A stretch of DNA of 64,000 bases from Luidia sarsii (Eukaryota; Echinodermata; Asteroidea; Paxillosida; Luidiidae), in assembly GCA_949987565.1 (NCBI GenBank), contig OX465104.1:1624590-1688589 (forward strand), in the 5' to 3' direction. The notes beneath the pieces were generated by a model that did not search any database, was not told where the DNA came from, and was given only the letters and a program-made list of their open reading frames with translations. A program made the translations under genes and the position numbers. This document shows, one piece after another, positions 21,401-33,951 of the stretch (positions are counted from its first letter, which is position 1; the number at the start of each line of letters is the position of its first letter).

Positions 21401-24400
21401 AAATAGCGCCATTATCAATCCTTGACGTCATAATTCAAGATGGCGGAAAGGGAATCTTGTGTCCTAATAACTTGTACACTTTTTTTGTGTTTTGAAATTA
21501 CAATCCAAAGATACTTCCAGGTTTTATTAGGGGACATTAATGGCCCTGCCTTTCTTGCATTTTGAGATAGAAATGGTCATTGGTGCAGCTGCGTGTTTTA
21601 TCAGAATAATTATATCATTGACTTAACCTACAAATATATCCTAAGATTGAACGTCGTACCCTCGATCCGCAAAGACTCGTTGGATTCGTTGGGAAACTCA
21701 AAAAATAGTTGTCCTCCATATAAAGGAGTATTTTACTCAAATTTTAGCGGTTTCCACACCTCTTACAGTGTGTTTCACTCTTTTTGAGCGGTTTTGGCGT
21801 TTCTTGAGTAAATTTCACTCTTTGTGCGAGTGGATTATTCACTCTTTTGCATTTAGAGAGATCTCTTTCAAGAAGGAGTATGGCTCCGAAAAGAGCCGGT
21901 AACTCAACGTTTCGGGTAGTGTGTGTACATGTGTAATGATATACTCCTCCCGTCGTCAGGTGAGACTGGGACCTTCTGGGATGTATACTCACTCGTTCCG
22001 TCGCGAAACCGGCGGAAGAAGTCGTCCCAGTCCAGGTTGAGGTGGGGGTTCATGATGCGCTGGTGGTGGAAGAACGAGGTGGCCACGTCCTTGGGGTCCC
22101 GTAGGACGTAGACCATCTTGACTCGCTTCTCCCAGACCTGGGGAGGGAGGAGGGGGCCGGGCAGGTGCGACTTGATGTGGCGGGGCACGTGGCGCGGCAT
22201 CCAACCCACCAACTTGTGGACCTTCGGTAACTTGGATGGAAAGGGATAGAGGGCGGATCACTCGGTCCTTAGAGGTATTTTCGAGGGAACTAAAGTGACC
22301 GAGCACGAGCTCTCGGAGTGAGTGACAGGAGGAAGTTGGCCTATAGACCCTTCTTACTGACGTCACGTTGCTACTTCGAGATCCGCCATATTGGAGTACA
22401 CACGTTTGTGTTCGTTTAACGCTACGTTAGTCATCATGGCAAATTCGAATGCTGCACGGTCGGCTTATTACAGTTCTCTCGACATTCTCGGCTTTATTGC
22501 TGGAATAGATCCGTACACAATTAACCCGCGACAACCATTTCGTCCATCTTTTTAGCGAAAGTGTACGAGTTGCGTCACCTTCTCTTGTCAGTACAGCGAG
22601 TAAACGATAAAAAAAATTCTTATCACGATCCCCCTGCTTACACAGCCAAGGACAGCGAAAAAGTTAATCACCTTTCAACAAAACAAGTACCCCAATCCAT
22701 GGTACAACCACGGAGGAATAAAAAAAGAGATTCCTCCATGGCACAACTAGTAATTAATACAAGTAAAAAGCAGTTAGTAGTAGTAGTACAACAAGTAGTG
22801 CCAAAGACTACCGGTAGTTGATTATTAGGGAAGGCCACCATCTAAGGGCTGGATAGCTCAGATGGAAGAGCACTGGTACATTAATCCAGAGGTCTCGGGT
22901 TCGACTCCCGGTCCAATCAAAGTCTTATTTTACCAATTCTACAATGGGAAAACGTATGTTGAATACGATCCATCGTACGACCTTGTGAAATCCTTCCACG
23001 GTCCACAGTCATGAATGTTTTGAGTCCGAATCCTGGTCCGGACACGGGTCCGGCCGGACCTGGATCCGGGTCCTGGTATGAGTCTGAATCCTTGTTTTAG
23101 GATCCACTTGGTCCGGATCCGGGTCCCCATAAAGACTGTACCAGTTCCGATTTCAACCGAAATGACCACCAAGTATAAACGTGTGGAGTGAGGCCGAGAG
23201 GAATCATTATTTGGGGGACCTAGTTTCTTGTCGATGGTGATCGATGCTTACGTTTTTATGCACCGTTCCTCCCACTGTCATCTCCAGGAAAGGCACCCTG
23301 GTCGTGGTATGCCTCTTGTTCACCCGCTCCATGTCGCCGTCATGCAGGACACAAGACATGATCTCCTGGGTCCAAGTTGTGCCTGAAAGAAAGACCGTAT
23401 GTTTATAGAAGAATCTCAAAGTGGAAAGGTAATTATGAACTTTGTATACACATTGCCACAACGATCACTGCATGACCGCCATACAAACTGTGTATCTCGA
23501 ACTACCGATCGTAATGTGGATAGAGTGACCAGTCTATGTTCACCCTTTCGTCCGCACTTTTGGACTTCACCTAGGCATACGATCGATACACTATGATTCG
23601 TCCTACGATTGACAAACCGATCGTGAGTTGTGATAAGTCGATCGCACGGTTTCCTCGTCTTAATCTTGCGATTGGGCACAAGTTTATACAACGAGTTTGG
23701 TGAAGTTTGTTTCTGGAAAATATACATTCGGAAATTCCTCGGCATACAGATCACCACAGTACATTTTTGGAGCCACATTTCGGGAGGGTTGGTCGTGGCG
23801 TAGCTAGAACGGCTTTACTTTTTTCTTTTCGTATAAAGTGTGGATTCGGCGGCGACCTTCTACGCATCCATGGACCAGGCTCGGGCTCATCAGGCTTCGT
23901 CTCCGTCTGACAAAACCTGAAAATACAGGCTGTTGTTTGTCCCCTAATTTGAGGGTATGTTGACTAGTAATCACTGAGAAAACTGGGGCCAAACGCTTGC
24001 TTCGAGATCATACCCGTGACATTAAGACATTAAACTCGTTGGAGATATTATGTCCTATGGGTGCGGTGGGGGGGGGGGGGGGTCGGGGGTCACGGTACCT
24101 GCTTTTGGGAACGTCACTATGAACACGTCATCATGACGTATCTCCAGTGTCTTCAGGTCGTCCATGGTGCTAGGCAGGACGTCCGGAAACAGGGCCACCC
24201 CTTCGTACTCGTACGTGTCCCACTGCTTGCAGTCCTCAGGTTGAATCGTGACCATCCACCACTCCACTGGATGATTATGAGACGAGAGGTGAACTATCGT
24301 AAAATAACGCGTGGCAGCAAATCCGACCCGTTTTGACGAGAATTGGCTCTAAAAAGGAACACGTACGCTCGATCTCGGCCACCCTTTAAATCTCCCTCTC

Positions 24401-26048
24401 CCCATTTTCAAATCGGAATAATCTGTTTGTATGATGATCATGAAGAACTTGAATGGACTGGGTTTTGAACCCGAGACCTCTGGCTTGCAATACAACATTG
24501 GGAAGATCGGAAAACATCGATGTCCACAGATTTCCTTCAAATTTACACAGTTTGTAGATGGTCATGATAAAATCCTCATGTTGAAATCTTACGGTCTGGG
24601 ATGCTGTTCTTCCCTACAAATCTTCATTCAAACATCGGCAAATAGTTTATTACTCGCAAGTGATAAACTATTTCTTACACTACAGAATGGTGCAAAAACC
24701 GTGACGGTTTTTTACCTTTATCTACTTTCACAGATCACCATTGAGCTGAAACCTTCTTAGTATTGCTTTTTTTGGAATATTTTATGGTTTAACACACAAA
24801 CTGTGGCAATCGTTTGACCTTTACCAATGCTGTAAAGGCCTTTAATGTAGCAGCGTTTTCACCACCTGAGATATCCGATATCCTAGTAATTAAGTGGCCC
24901 TTCCGAACTGCGTATAGTTAAAACTACACGCATCTTTGCTGACGTGGGGGCGCGCGTAAAGTTCACGTATTTCAGTATTGACTGTACTCTATCTATGGGG
25001 GAAAATGGAGGCGACATCCCGACATTGTACGAGCTAATGATTGTGTGGCAATATTACGTAAGAGTGCTGACTAATTGTATCTCCAGTGTGGCTCTGAGTA
25101 CATTGTTGTCTGCGACCATTGCACTGGACGGTAGAGAGTTATAGTGACCCTGGAAGCTATTCAAATCCCCTTCAGCAGACTATATGATGAGGTCCTGCCA
25201 TAAGGATTTGTCCACCTTTGATATGTGTGCAGCTCAACACGCTCTTCGGTGTCAACATGCTCCCTAGTCCTCCAATACTTTGGTCAGGTAGTACCCGTGC
25301 CGCACAGCGAGCGCGCTTGGTCCGCACTGTCCGACAATTATCGTTTAGGCAGCTAGAGGAGCATGTTGACACCGAAGAGCTGCACACAGACGTGTGGTAT
25401 TTTTTCGCAAGAGCTGGAGGAGAGAGTGAGAAGGCTACTGATTCGAGGCACGGGCAGTTTAAACAGAAAAAGGAGTTTCAACATTTCGCAATCCACGCAA
25501 GTTCGGATGCATAGTCTGTTGACAATGTTGAGTGCAAAATCAGCCGCAGTACTGTGATGTACTTTGCACTATATGTATCGGCCTAAATGTTACACATAGC
25601 AGGCGTGTAAATCATTATAGATAGCGTGCTAGTGTCAGTAGTGTGAGAGATAAACCAAAGGACAATCTGGCTGGTTGGGAGAATTGCATATTAAGCTTTC
25701 ATTGTAAGAACTTGCAACGACTACTTCATCAGACGCAAGCATTTTCATCTGATGAAGTAGCCGCTGAGGCTACCAAACTAAAGACAGCGCCCTTGCTTCA
25801 GCTATTGTTCGTCTCTTGAAAGTTTAAAGCCAGATAATGATACCGTAAACACGGCACAAAAGTTCGTATTCGGCATAGTTCGTATGCGCAAAAGTTATCA
25901 CTCTAGGAATCCTAGGAAGATTTTGTCACCCGCACCACGTCCCTTATACATCTCTGAATAGGGTGGTAATGACAGCTATATACTCACCCCATTTCATGAA
26001 GAGGTACTCCACGCACGACATTGCCATATCGGAAATGGTCTGCCCCAT
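18396..26048 (-). CDS. cytosolic sulfotransferase (SULT family)
   Basis: Exons in transcript order: 26048-25988, 24266-24099, 23382-23252, 22221-21993, 21382-21288, 19732-19549, 18496-18396. Phases agree throughout and give 322 aa. The PAPS-binding 5' loop is VTFPKAGTTWTQEI, split by intron 2. The catalytic-His region is PRHIKSHLP. The 3'-phosphate loop is VYVLRDPKDVATSFFH, and the C-terminal nucleotide loop is RKGTVGDWKAH. SULT enzymes transfer sulfate from PAPS to hydroxyl or amine groups of small molecules in the cytosol. The subfamily and substrate cannot be read. The start at 26048 (MGQTISDMAMSC) is the most economical; an in-frame upstream ATG would add about 54 residues. No break is seen. 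The last exon runs into a minisatellite. Confidence 0.92.
18935..19080 (-). repeat. tRNA-derived SINE (family A)
   Basis: Inverse of the family A words: ACCATCTGAGCTATCCAGCC is the complement of the A-box region. Diagnostic flanks are CTTTGACTGGACTGAACC and GGGGGCGCCAGTC. It lies in the last sulfotransferase intron. Confidence 0.7.
19319..19513. repeat. TTTTA-rich microsatellite ending in a G run
   Basis: Repeated TTTATTTTA/TTTATTTA words, then a run of about 17 G's just downstream of the donor of sulfotransferase exon 6. The plus-strand ORF over this stretch is an artefact. Confidence 0.9.
20082..20117. repeat. (TGTCC)n microsatellite
   Basis: About seven copies of the pentamer CCTGT/TGTCC. 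Confidence 0.9.
20756..21013. mobile_element. foldback MITE, near-complete copy
   Basis: The terminal TATGGCCGTTTTCTAAATGA is mirrored by TTCATTTCGAAAACGGCCAT. The interior shares CTCCGTCTGACAAAACCTG and AAACGCTTGTTTCTAGATGC with the other copies. A TA duplication is possible at the ends. Confidence 0.75.
22436..22555 (+). pseudogene. small ORF, possible N-terminal remnant of a dispersed gene family
   Basis: 39 codons from ATG to TAG, starting MANSNAARSAYYSSLDILG and continuing FIAGIDPYTINP. GATCCGCCATATTGG stands about 50 bp upstream, a YY1-like promoter word. The SxDILGFIAGxDPY pattern resembles the start of proteins I recall as dispersed in invertebrate genomes; this is from memory and not checked. 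It lies inside a sulfotransferase intron on the opposite strand. It could be a processed or transposed first exon, or chance. Confidence 0.3.
22826..22930 (+). repeat. tRNA-derived SINE (family A)
   Basis: Starts GGGAAGGCCACCATCTAAGG, then the A box TAGCTCAGATGG and B box GGTTCGACTCC, then the GGTCCAATCAAAGTC tail. Both pol III boxes match consensus. Acceptor halves do not pair, which argues against a functional tRNA. Confidence 0.8.
23871..24030. mobile_element. foldback MITE, partial copy
   Basis: Contains AGGCTCGGGCTCATCAGG, CTCCGTCTGACAAAACCTG and GGGGCCAAACGCTTGC; the right terminus is lost. It is just downstream of the sulfotransferase exon 2 donor on the minus strand. Confidence 0.65.
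24487..24842. repeat. ~350-bp dispersed repeat, copy 2 of 3
   Basis: Matches 8593-8955 through CGATGTCCACAGATTTCCTT, TTACGGTCTGGGATGCTGT and AACACACAAACTGTGGCAAT. Confidence 0.8.
25224..25387. repeat. inverted repeat, ~30-39 bp arms
   Basis: GCTCTTCGGTGTCAACATGC on the left pairs with GCATGTTGACACCGAAGAGC on the right. Outer GTGTGCAGCTC/GAGCTGCACAC also pair, with a small left-arm insertion. The 95-bp spacer is unremarkable. It lies in sulfotransferase intron 1. Confidence 0.8.
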
Positions 26049-26174
26049 CTTGGAGTAGTCGTTGGTCCCTGTGTCGGACTTCGATGTGGTGGCGCTAATT
26101 CGTTGTCGACGGACGACTCCGTTCAGTGGACAGTTAATCTGCCCTATAGGGTTTGCCCGGTAAACTATGTCACA

Positions 26175-26188
26175 TATAGAGGGCGCTC
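26175..26188. promoter_or_regulatory. CTCF-core-like motif upstream of sulfotransferase
   Basis: TATAGAGGGCGCTCC lies about 130 bp 5' of the assigned start codon. It contains YAGRGGGCGC. Function is inferred. Confidence 0.35.
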
Positions 26189-26464
26189 CAGGGATTATAG
26201 GCATGATCAAATGGCGTTCACCTATCTCAAACGATACTGAGTTCAGAGCAAGATAGGGTCATCATCGATCATTATACCAACGATTGTTTACCAATGGGTG
26301 TCGCCACCGGGCGTGCACTTAGTTTTTCCACCATGCAAACTTTCCAATCTTATCTACAGATTGTCTAACAGCCGACCGATACCGGTATTAACGCAGAACA
26401 GAACGTGCGCACTTAAGTCCATGCCGCAACGACTCGAGACGAGCCTAGTCTAAGCGTCAACTGA

Positions 26465-26793
26465 CATTGGGAAGATCGGAAAACATCGATGTCCACAGAT
26501 TTCCTTCAAATTTACTCAGTTTGGAGATGGTTTATGATAGAATCTATACGGACTGGGATGCGGTTCTTCTCGAGAAATATTCACTCAAACATCGACAAAT
26601 AGTTTGTTACTCGCGAGTAATAAAATATTTCTTATACTACAGAACGCGGTGCGAAACCGTGACGGTTTTGTTTTTTTGCATTTTCTACTTTCTCAGATTA
26701 CTATTATTTTGAGCTAAAACCTTCACAGTATTGCTTTTTTTGGAATGTTTAATGGTTTAATACCCAAACCTTTACCAGTGTTGTATATGGCCT
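26465..26793. repeat. ~350-bp dispersed repeat, copy 3 of 3
   Basis: Shares CATTGGGAAGATCGGAAAAC, CAAACATCGACAAATAGTTT and the TTTAATGGTTTAATACCCA end with copies 1 and 2. One internal deletion. Confidence 0.8.
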
Positions 26794-28359
26794 TCAGCTC
26801 CAGTTTCGTCTATGTTATCCCAAAAAACTGAAAACATAGACTAGCCAGGATTCTTGGTTAAAGTTGAAGCTAATTTAGTTGAGGCATAGGCCTCCGTTCC
26901 TATGCCTTGTTCTTGCAAAATGGATAGAAGAAAATTAATGAAGACAAAGTCGGAGCAGGATTTTTAAAAAGGTATATAGAGACCTCAATTGTGTTTCTTC
27001 GATCATTGGTTCCGATAAAAGGTGACGTCCGGAACGGCTAGGAACAATACACAATGCTATGGGCACTGACTACAGCCGCTAGCTAAAGGCTTCCATAGGC
27101 TCGTGTGTAATTCTAAGCCGTAACCCGTACAGACCGGCTACATTATCATACGGTGCCTTGAATGACCTCCGAATCGTTCGTGTGTTTATTGGTAGTCGGT
27201 GCATGGTGCGGTCATGACTGGTCGCCCAATTCACTGGCTATGGCTGGTAATAACACGCAAGTCTACGGGAATTGGCTCTAGCCACTAAAGCGATTTCCAT
27301 AATAGACTTGTGTATAATTTAAAGCCGAAGCCAATGTACTCGGACACAGCCCCGCCCGGCCGAGTAATGGCAAAAGGTTTCCTCCTAGCTGACGTGCGGG
27401 GCGCTCTAGACTAGATTACGTTAGCTCCTACATTATCTTACACGGGGTCCGAATTCTCTGACAACGGTTTCAAATTACACGCGAGTACATGTTAATAGCT
27501 ATATGGTTACGTGTAATTCCCATAGACACCTGTGTTACGTCGTGACGTATAGCCAGTGGATTCGGGCACTGCCTCACTACACATTACAATAATTGTTTTG
27601 TAAAGGGCTGCTTAATTCAGCCGCTATAGACACCTCTATCAGTATCAAGTTCTGCCAAAAGAAAGCCACGAACAAAAACATTCGTCAAGAGTTCGAATTT
27701 CGACACAAGCGACTCTAATTGCAGCACGGCTCAGATCATCACGCCCCGGGAACTTTGAGACCTGGAGCGAGATATTTCCGTGGCCCAAAATCGTAATCAA
27801 AGGGCCGCCCCTTTGACACCACGTGCAGAACCAACTATGGTCATGACTACTGGTGACCCTTGGTCCCATTATCATGCTTTTATCTTTTGGTAGACCGATG
27901 ATCAAGTGAGGTTTACCTGTGGGTGTTGTTTTTTTCGGTGGGCCCGGCGTAATATCATTCAGCAGACGTTCCATTGCTTAATCCCCAACACTTTTTATTG
28001 CAGGTAAGTTTAATTTGCATTTAAGTCGTGCACTAATGACTCGAACCTTTGGGTTCTCTGATGGAAATCGTACCAATAGTATAATATATTCTCAACGCTG
28101 TCGTTCAATTCTGTGACTCGCAAACAGATTCCTTACTTTGTGAGAGTCAGCGCTTTTCTACGATCCTTGTAAGTTCAGGATTTTTTCTATTTTGTTGATT
28201 GACCTTCTATCTTTGGGCTAGTGATTTGTTTTCAATGAACTAGTATGGATTATTTTGTGGTTCTATCTATACGTGTGTGAGGGTAGGGGTACCGCAGTAA
28301 AGGCAAACGGATTGGCGTAATAATTAATTCGTACGGTGGTGTGTGCACTGTGCAGTCAT

Positions 28360-28990
28360 TTGGGAGAGTTTGGTTTGGGTTTGGGGTTGGGGATAGGGTT
28401 GGGTGTTGGAGATATAGTTTGGGTTTGGGGTTGGGGATTGGGTTTGGGTTTTGGTTTGGAGTTGGGGATTGGGAAAGGGTTTGGGATTGGGAATAGAGTT
28501 TTGGGGATAGGGATGGGGATAGGGTTGGGTGTTGGAGATATGGTTTGGGGTTAAGGTTTGGGGATTGGGTTTGGGATAGGGGATTGGGTTTGGGGATTGG
28601 GGATTGGGAAAGGGTTTGGGGTTGGGAATAGAGTTTTGGTTTGGAGTTTGGGATTGGGTTTAGGGTTGGAGTTGAGGATAGGGTTTGGGTTGGGATTGGG
28701 TATAGGGTTTGGGTTTGAAGAATTAGTTAGGGATTGGGTTTGGGGTGGCGTTGGGTTTTGGGGATGGGTTGGGGGTTGGGGTATGGTTTGGGGATGGGGT
28801 TGGGCATAGGGTTTTGGGTTGGGGGTATAGGGTTTTGGGTTTGGGTTGGGTTTGGGGTTTGGGTTGGGGCTAGGGATAGGGTTTGGGGTTGGATCGAGAT
28901 AGGGTTTTGGTTTGGAGTTGGGGGTTGGGTTTGGGGTTGGGGATAGGGTATGGGCTTGGGGTTAGGGTTGGGTTAGGGTTGGGGCCTGTA
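28360..28990 (+). repeat. G/T-rich degenerate minisatellite with many GGG runs
   Basis: Repeats of GGGTTTGGGGTTGGGGATAG-like words with telomere-like GGTTAGGGTTGGGTTAGGG near 28958. It ends 175 bp before the SDR start codon. Many closely spaced GGG runs could form G-quadruplexes on the coding strand. A related shorter block is at 30835-30930. Confidence 0.9.
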
Positions 28991-29164
28991 GATTGGGACA
29001 TATAATCGGCTAGTGAAATATCGCTTTCCAAAAACATGGGATTCGTTTCATCAGTGTTTCAGAGTCTTCTTCGAAAATGAAATTCTCTCATTTTAGTGTT
29101 TCTCGTTTCAGATTCATATTTGAAGATTGACGGTTGACAACCGGAGGGCTTCAAATTGTTAGCG

Positions 29165-32100
29165 ATGGGAAATAAACTGGACCACCCCAGCGTAGAGTTT
29201 TCCCCAGGAAAGGTGGTGATGGTCACCGGTGCAAATACTGGTATGCGTTCATCACCTTGGCTCAAAAACCTACCAAAATACCATTAGTCTTTTGCTCGTT
29301 TTACTTCCAGTAGTAGATCAAAATAGCCCATACTTCCTAGCAACAACTGATGAACGATTAGATAGGCTATAATGCACTCTCAACTGCTGGGTCAATTCAA
29401 TACAGCTGCTTTAAATTTAACGCCAACATTTTGCACAAAACAATTATTCATGGGATCGCCTTGCCGACCCAACTTCACTTCCGTGTCATGCCAAGTACTG
29501 AAGTAAAATGTCACACGGAATGTCTGATACCATTACAAACTTCCTTATGAGTGAGTAATAATGTTTTTCTCAAATTTGAAATGTCCGGAAATTTGGCACT
29601 TTGCAAATGGCGTACGTACCTCCATTTAACTCACCATTTGGAACTATACACCTAACCCAAAAGAAGGAATCGCAGTAACAACAAACTAAAACCATTTGGG
29701 TAAGCACAATCGAAATCTGAATCTGAATCTCAATCAATTCCGGTTGTATTAAACCTAATAATTATTTTAAGATCCCCAAAAAATTACCTCTGATTCACTT
29801 GATTTCATGAACAAAACCCACCGAATTTCATCCAGAAAAAAAGTCGTCTGTTTCAAAAACGTTGCACCACGTTGATGACGTGGTAACATGTACACTCGTT
29901 AAAGTCATTCATTTTTTGTTGCGCGCCATTTACTGTGACGTCATCGAAATCTGTGTATTATCATAATTATTCACCCTACCCTTAAAAAAACAATCCCGTG
30001 CTTTCTGCTTTTGGATAGCAGGGACGAGGTTGAAGCCAGAGGCCAGAAAATTCGTTGTGGGTTTTGTTTGTATGTTTATTCCAGAGATTGTTGGGTATGA
30101 CACTCGGAATGAGTCTCACACCGAACTGAAAAGGTGTCTGGTCAAAGCTAGAGACTGCCTGAATTTCTCAGGCCTTGTGATCCCCACGATAGTCTCAGGG
30201 AGAGAGTGTTATAGTCGTGTGTAGTACGGAATGAAAGATCGCTCATAACTTGCAGTTCTGGATAACACAGTCATGTCAGCGCAGTCACCTTGTGTGGTGA
30301 TGGAAACCATGATGTTACTCGAAAGGGCGGGACAATATCCATGGGCTGCCCGGTGAACGATGGAGAGGCCTGCTACGTCACGACGGAGTTGCAAGGGCTC
30401 TAACGGGGGTGTCAGGGAACATTCTATGGCATTTTCCTCTGCATTGCATCAAGAGACCGGAGGACATACTCCATAATGCTCCATAATGTTTGGGATCGAC
30501 CAAAAGAAGAAGGTGTCACGATATTGATTCGTCACGCTTTCTTGTTTCTTCCGGCAGGCATTGGCTACGAGACGGCTAAGTCTTTGGCCGAAAGGGGCGC
30601 TAAGGTTTTCCTCGCCTGCCGCTCCGAGGAGAAGGCCCGGGCGGTAAGAAGCCGTCCTTTCCTTCTCTGCCTCCGATGATGAGAAGGATCAAAAACATCC
30701 AGGGCCTTAAAAGAAATTGCTAGAGTTCTGTAATTTGTTTCACAGTTCTGACTTTATTTATAAATCTCAAAAGTTAGAGGGCCTGACGTTTCTAGCAGGA
30801 CCTTTCTCAAAGGCAAAGTGACAAGGACAAGACAGGGTTGGAATTGGGGATAGGGTTTGGGTTCGGGGATGGGGATTGGGTTCGGGGCTGGCGTTGGGGT
30901 TGAGGTTGGGGGCGTGGAGATTGGGACGTTAGTGAAATCTCAAAATTGAGTGTGCCTGACGTTTCGATCCTAGCAGGACCTTTCTCAAAGGCAAAGTGAC
31001 AAGGACATACACAGACAGTCAGGGGAAAAGAAAAGTCCTGACACACATGACAGAGGAAGGACAAAAGGGAAGGGAGTGGGATGCAAGTAGTTTTACAAGT
31101 GATCATTCCATTGGTCCTATGCGTAGAGATTTATGTATTGCAGGTCATTTTAGTCAGTGAGCAGTTTGCAACAGCTTTTGTATTAACTTTATTTATAAAA
31201 ATGCAAAATCTCAATCATCCCAAAGGCCTCGTGCCAATTTCATGGAATCCGTTACCGTCAGCAAAAAAAATCTTTGCTTACCGTATACTATAGCAGATAT
31301 TCTTTGGTTTGCGTATTACAAGAGCTGAAAGTCTTGCTAACGTATTCCATGAAATAGATATACGCTAAGCGCTGCCCGTACGCACGTAGGCCGTTTACGA
31401 AATGAAGGCTTAGGCTCGGGCTTAGGCTTCGGTCATATTAATCTCACTCGTTATAATATCACAGGCATCTTAAAACAAGCGTTTGGCTCCAGTTTCTTGG
31501 AGAATACCCTGTACCTATCAAGCCAACAAACCTTCGGAAATTTGGAAACAAACCACAACCTGGATTTTCAGGTTTTGTCAGACGACGACGAAGCCCGAGC
31601 CCCAGCCTAAGCCTTCATTTCGTAAACAGCCATATAATTTATGCCGTAACGGATTCCATAAAAATGGATCCTGTTTGCCTTCTGTCTTTAAAACAATTAA
31701 AGGTCCTGCTAGGTCCAAAATGTCAGGTGCTGTATTTCTTTTTTAATATGAATATTGGTCATTATTGTAAGTTACCTTTTGGTCACAAGCAGTTTGCAAC
31801 ATTTTTGTATTATTTTCTCGAATCCTTGTAAGAAGTTAAAGGAGCCTCATGATCACTGGTTTCCATCTTTGGTAGGCTATTGAGCGTATGCAGACCGAGT
31901 ACCAGGAGGAACTTCAAAAGAGGCTTGCCTCTGGCCAGGTGAGATGAGAGGGGAGGAAGATGATGGGGGGAGAGGAGGGAGAGGAGGAGGAGGAGGAAGA
32001 TGAGGAGGAGGAAGAAGAGGAAGAAGAGGAGGGAGAGGAGGAACAGGAGGAGGACGAAGAGGAGGAGGAGGAGGCAGAGAACGAAGAGGAGGGAGAAGAG

Positions 32101-33793
32101 GAGGAACAGGAGGAGGACGAAGAGGAGGAGGAGGGAGAGGACGAAGATGAGGAGGAAGAGGAGGAGGAAGTGGAGGAGGAAGAGGAGCCGGGAAGAGGAG
32201 GAGGAAGTGCAGGAGGAAGAAGGGGGAGAAAGGAGGATGAAGGGGAAGTATAGGAAGAGGAGGAGGGGAGAAGGAGGAAGGGGAGGAGGAATAGGAAGAA
32301 GAGGAGGATAGAGAAGGAGGAGAGAGGATAAAGAAGAGGAGGAAGAGGGGAGGATGAAGAGAAAGGGAGGGGAGGTGGGGAGTGGAGGAAAGGGGAAAAG
32401 GGGAGGGGAGGAAGATGGGAGGAGAAGAAAGGGGAGAAGGAGGAGGAGGATGAAGAAGAAGTGAAAAAGGAAGGGAGGAGAAGGAGAGGAGGAGGAGAAA
32501 GAATATGGAAAGGAGGAGAGGAATGAGGATAAGGAGGAACGGTACGAGGAACAAGAGGGGAGGGAGAGGACAAAGAACAAAATGTTAGAGTGTTTGTACG
32601 CAAAACCAGGGGTCTTTGTTTCAAATCCCGGTTTAGTCATTTTTCATTCTGTTCAAAAGTTCCGACTCAGTTTGTTCTATATTTGCTGGACAAATCATAC
32701 ATCAGTCAATGATTTGGAGTCGTCATCTTGTCTCTAATGACCGCTCATAACACCTTCTTCTGGTCGTCAACCATTTTACCAGGCTGGACAGCGGCCAGAG
32801 GTCGGAGAGGCAGGAGAGGAGCAAGTCGTCCAAACTCTGAACCTGGACTTCATCAAGCTGGACCTGTCCTCCCTCCAGTCCACCATGGACTGCGCCCAGG
32901 AGGCCAGGGAGAGAATGAACTCCCTCCACGTGCTTGTCTGCAATGCCGGCATAGCCGTGGTCAAGCAAGGTAGTAGATGCCAGACTTCTAGGGCCAGATG
33001 TTGAGATCCTATGGCAGGATGTTACAACGAATTAATGTGATAACCAAACGCATAAAGCATCACTAATGGATAATGTATCACCCACCCAACAAACCATGAT
33101 GATGGAATGTCCTGTCGTGATAACAGATTGAAATTGCCGATCGAGGTGGCTCCTCATGTTGGAATGAAGACCAATTATCTCCCTCTCCCCCCCCCCTCTC
33201 TCTTTCACTCTCTCTATCTCCCTCCCTCCATCTCCGTCTCTCTTCTTTCTCTCTCCCTCCCTCTCTCCCTCCCTCTCTCCCCCCTCTCCCTTCTCTCTCT
33301 CCCACTATCTCTCTCTTCTCTCTCTCTATCCCTCCCTCCCTCCATCTCTCTCTCCTCTCTCTCTTCTCTCTGTTTCCCCTCTCTCTATCTTCTCTCTCTC
33401 TCCCTCTCGGATCCCTCCCTCCGCCTTTCTCTTCTCTCTCTCTCCCACTATCTCTCTCTATGTCTCTCTCTCTCTCCCCTCTCTCTCTCTTTTCTCTCTC
33501 TCCCACTATCTCTCTCTATGTCTCTCTCTCGCCCCCTCTCTCTCTTCTCTCTCTCCCTCTCTCTATCTCCCTCACTCCATCTCCGTCTCTCTTCTTTCTC
33601 TCTCCCTCCCTCTCTCCCTCCCTCTCTCCCCCTCTCTCTCTTCTCTCTCTCTGTCTTTCCCTCCCTCCATCTCTCTCTTCTCTCTCTCCCACTATCTCTC
33701 TCTTCTCTTTCTCTCCTACTATCTCTCTCTTCTCTTTCTCTCCCACTATCTCTCTCTTCTCTCTCTCTCTCTCTCTCTCCCACTATCTCTCTC

Positions 33794-33841
<48 letters not shown>

Positions 33842-33866
33842 CTCCCCCCTCTCTCTCTCTCTCTCT

Positions 33867-33951
<85 letters not shown>

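Larger units (their letters stand above)
26049..29164. other. intergenic region between sulfotransferase and SDR gene
   Basis: Contains the third copy of the 350-bp repeat (26465-26793), diverged pieces of a family with CTTCCATAGGCTCGTGTG and AGCCGAAGCCAATGTA words (about 27060-27360), and a G/T-rich block (28360-28990). The SDR promoter should lie at its right end. No coding exon was seen. Confidence 0.6.

Noticed and set aside
22848..22925. tRNA gene
   Set aside because: A and B boxes are good but the acceptor-stem halves do not pair, and the same sequence with conserved flanks recurs elsewhere, as expected of a SINE.
25716..25775. Hammerhead-like CTGATGAAGTAGCC ... GGCTAC
   Set aside because: The box after stem II reads CAAAC in place of GAAAC, and the CTGATGAAGTAG word is explained by a short inverted repeat with CTACTTCATCAG.
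31810..32640. Long Ser/Leu/Pro-rich and Glu-rich ORFs
   Set aside because: Translations of a GA/CT purine tract inside an SDR intron; no splice logic or homology.
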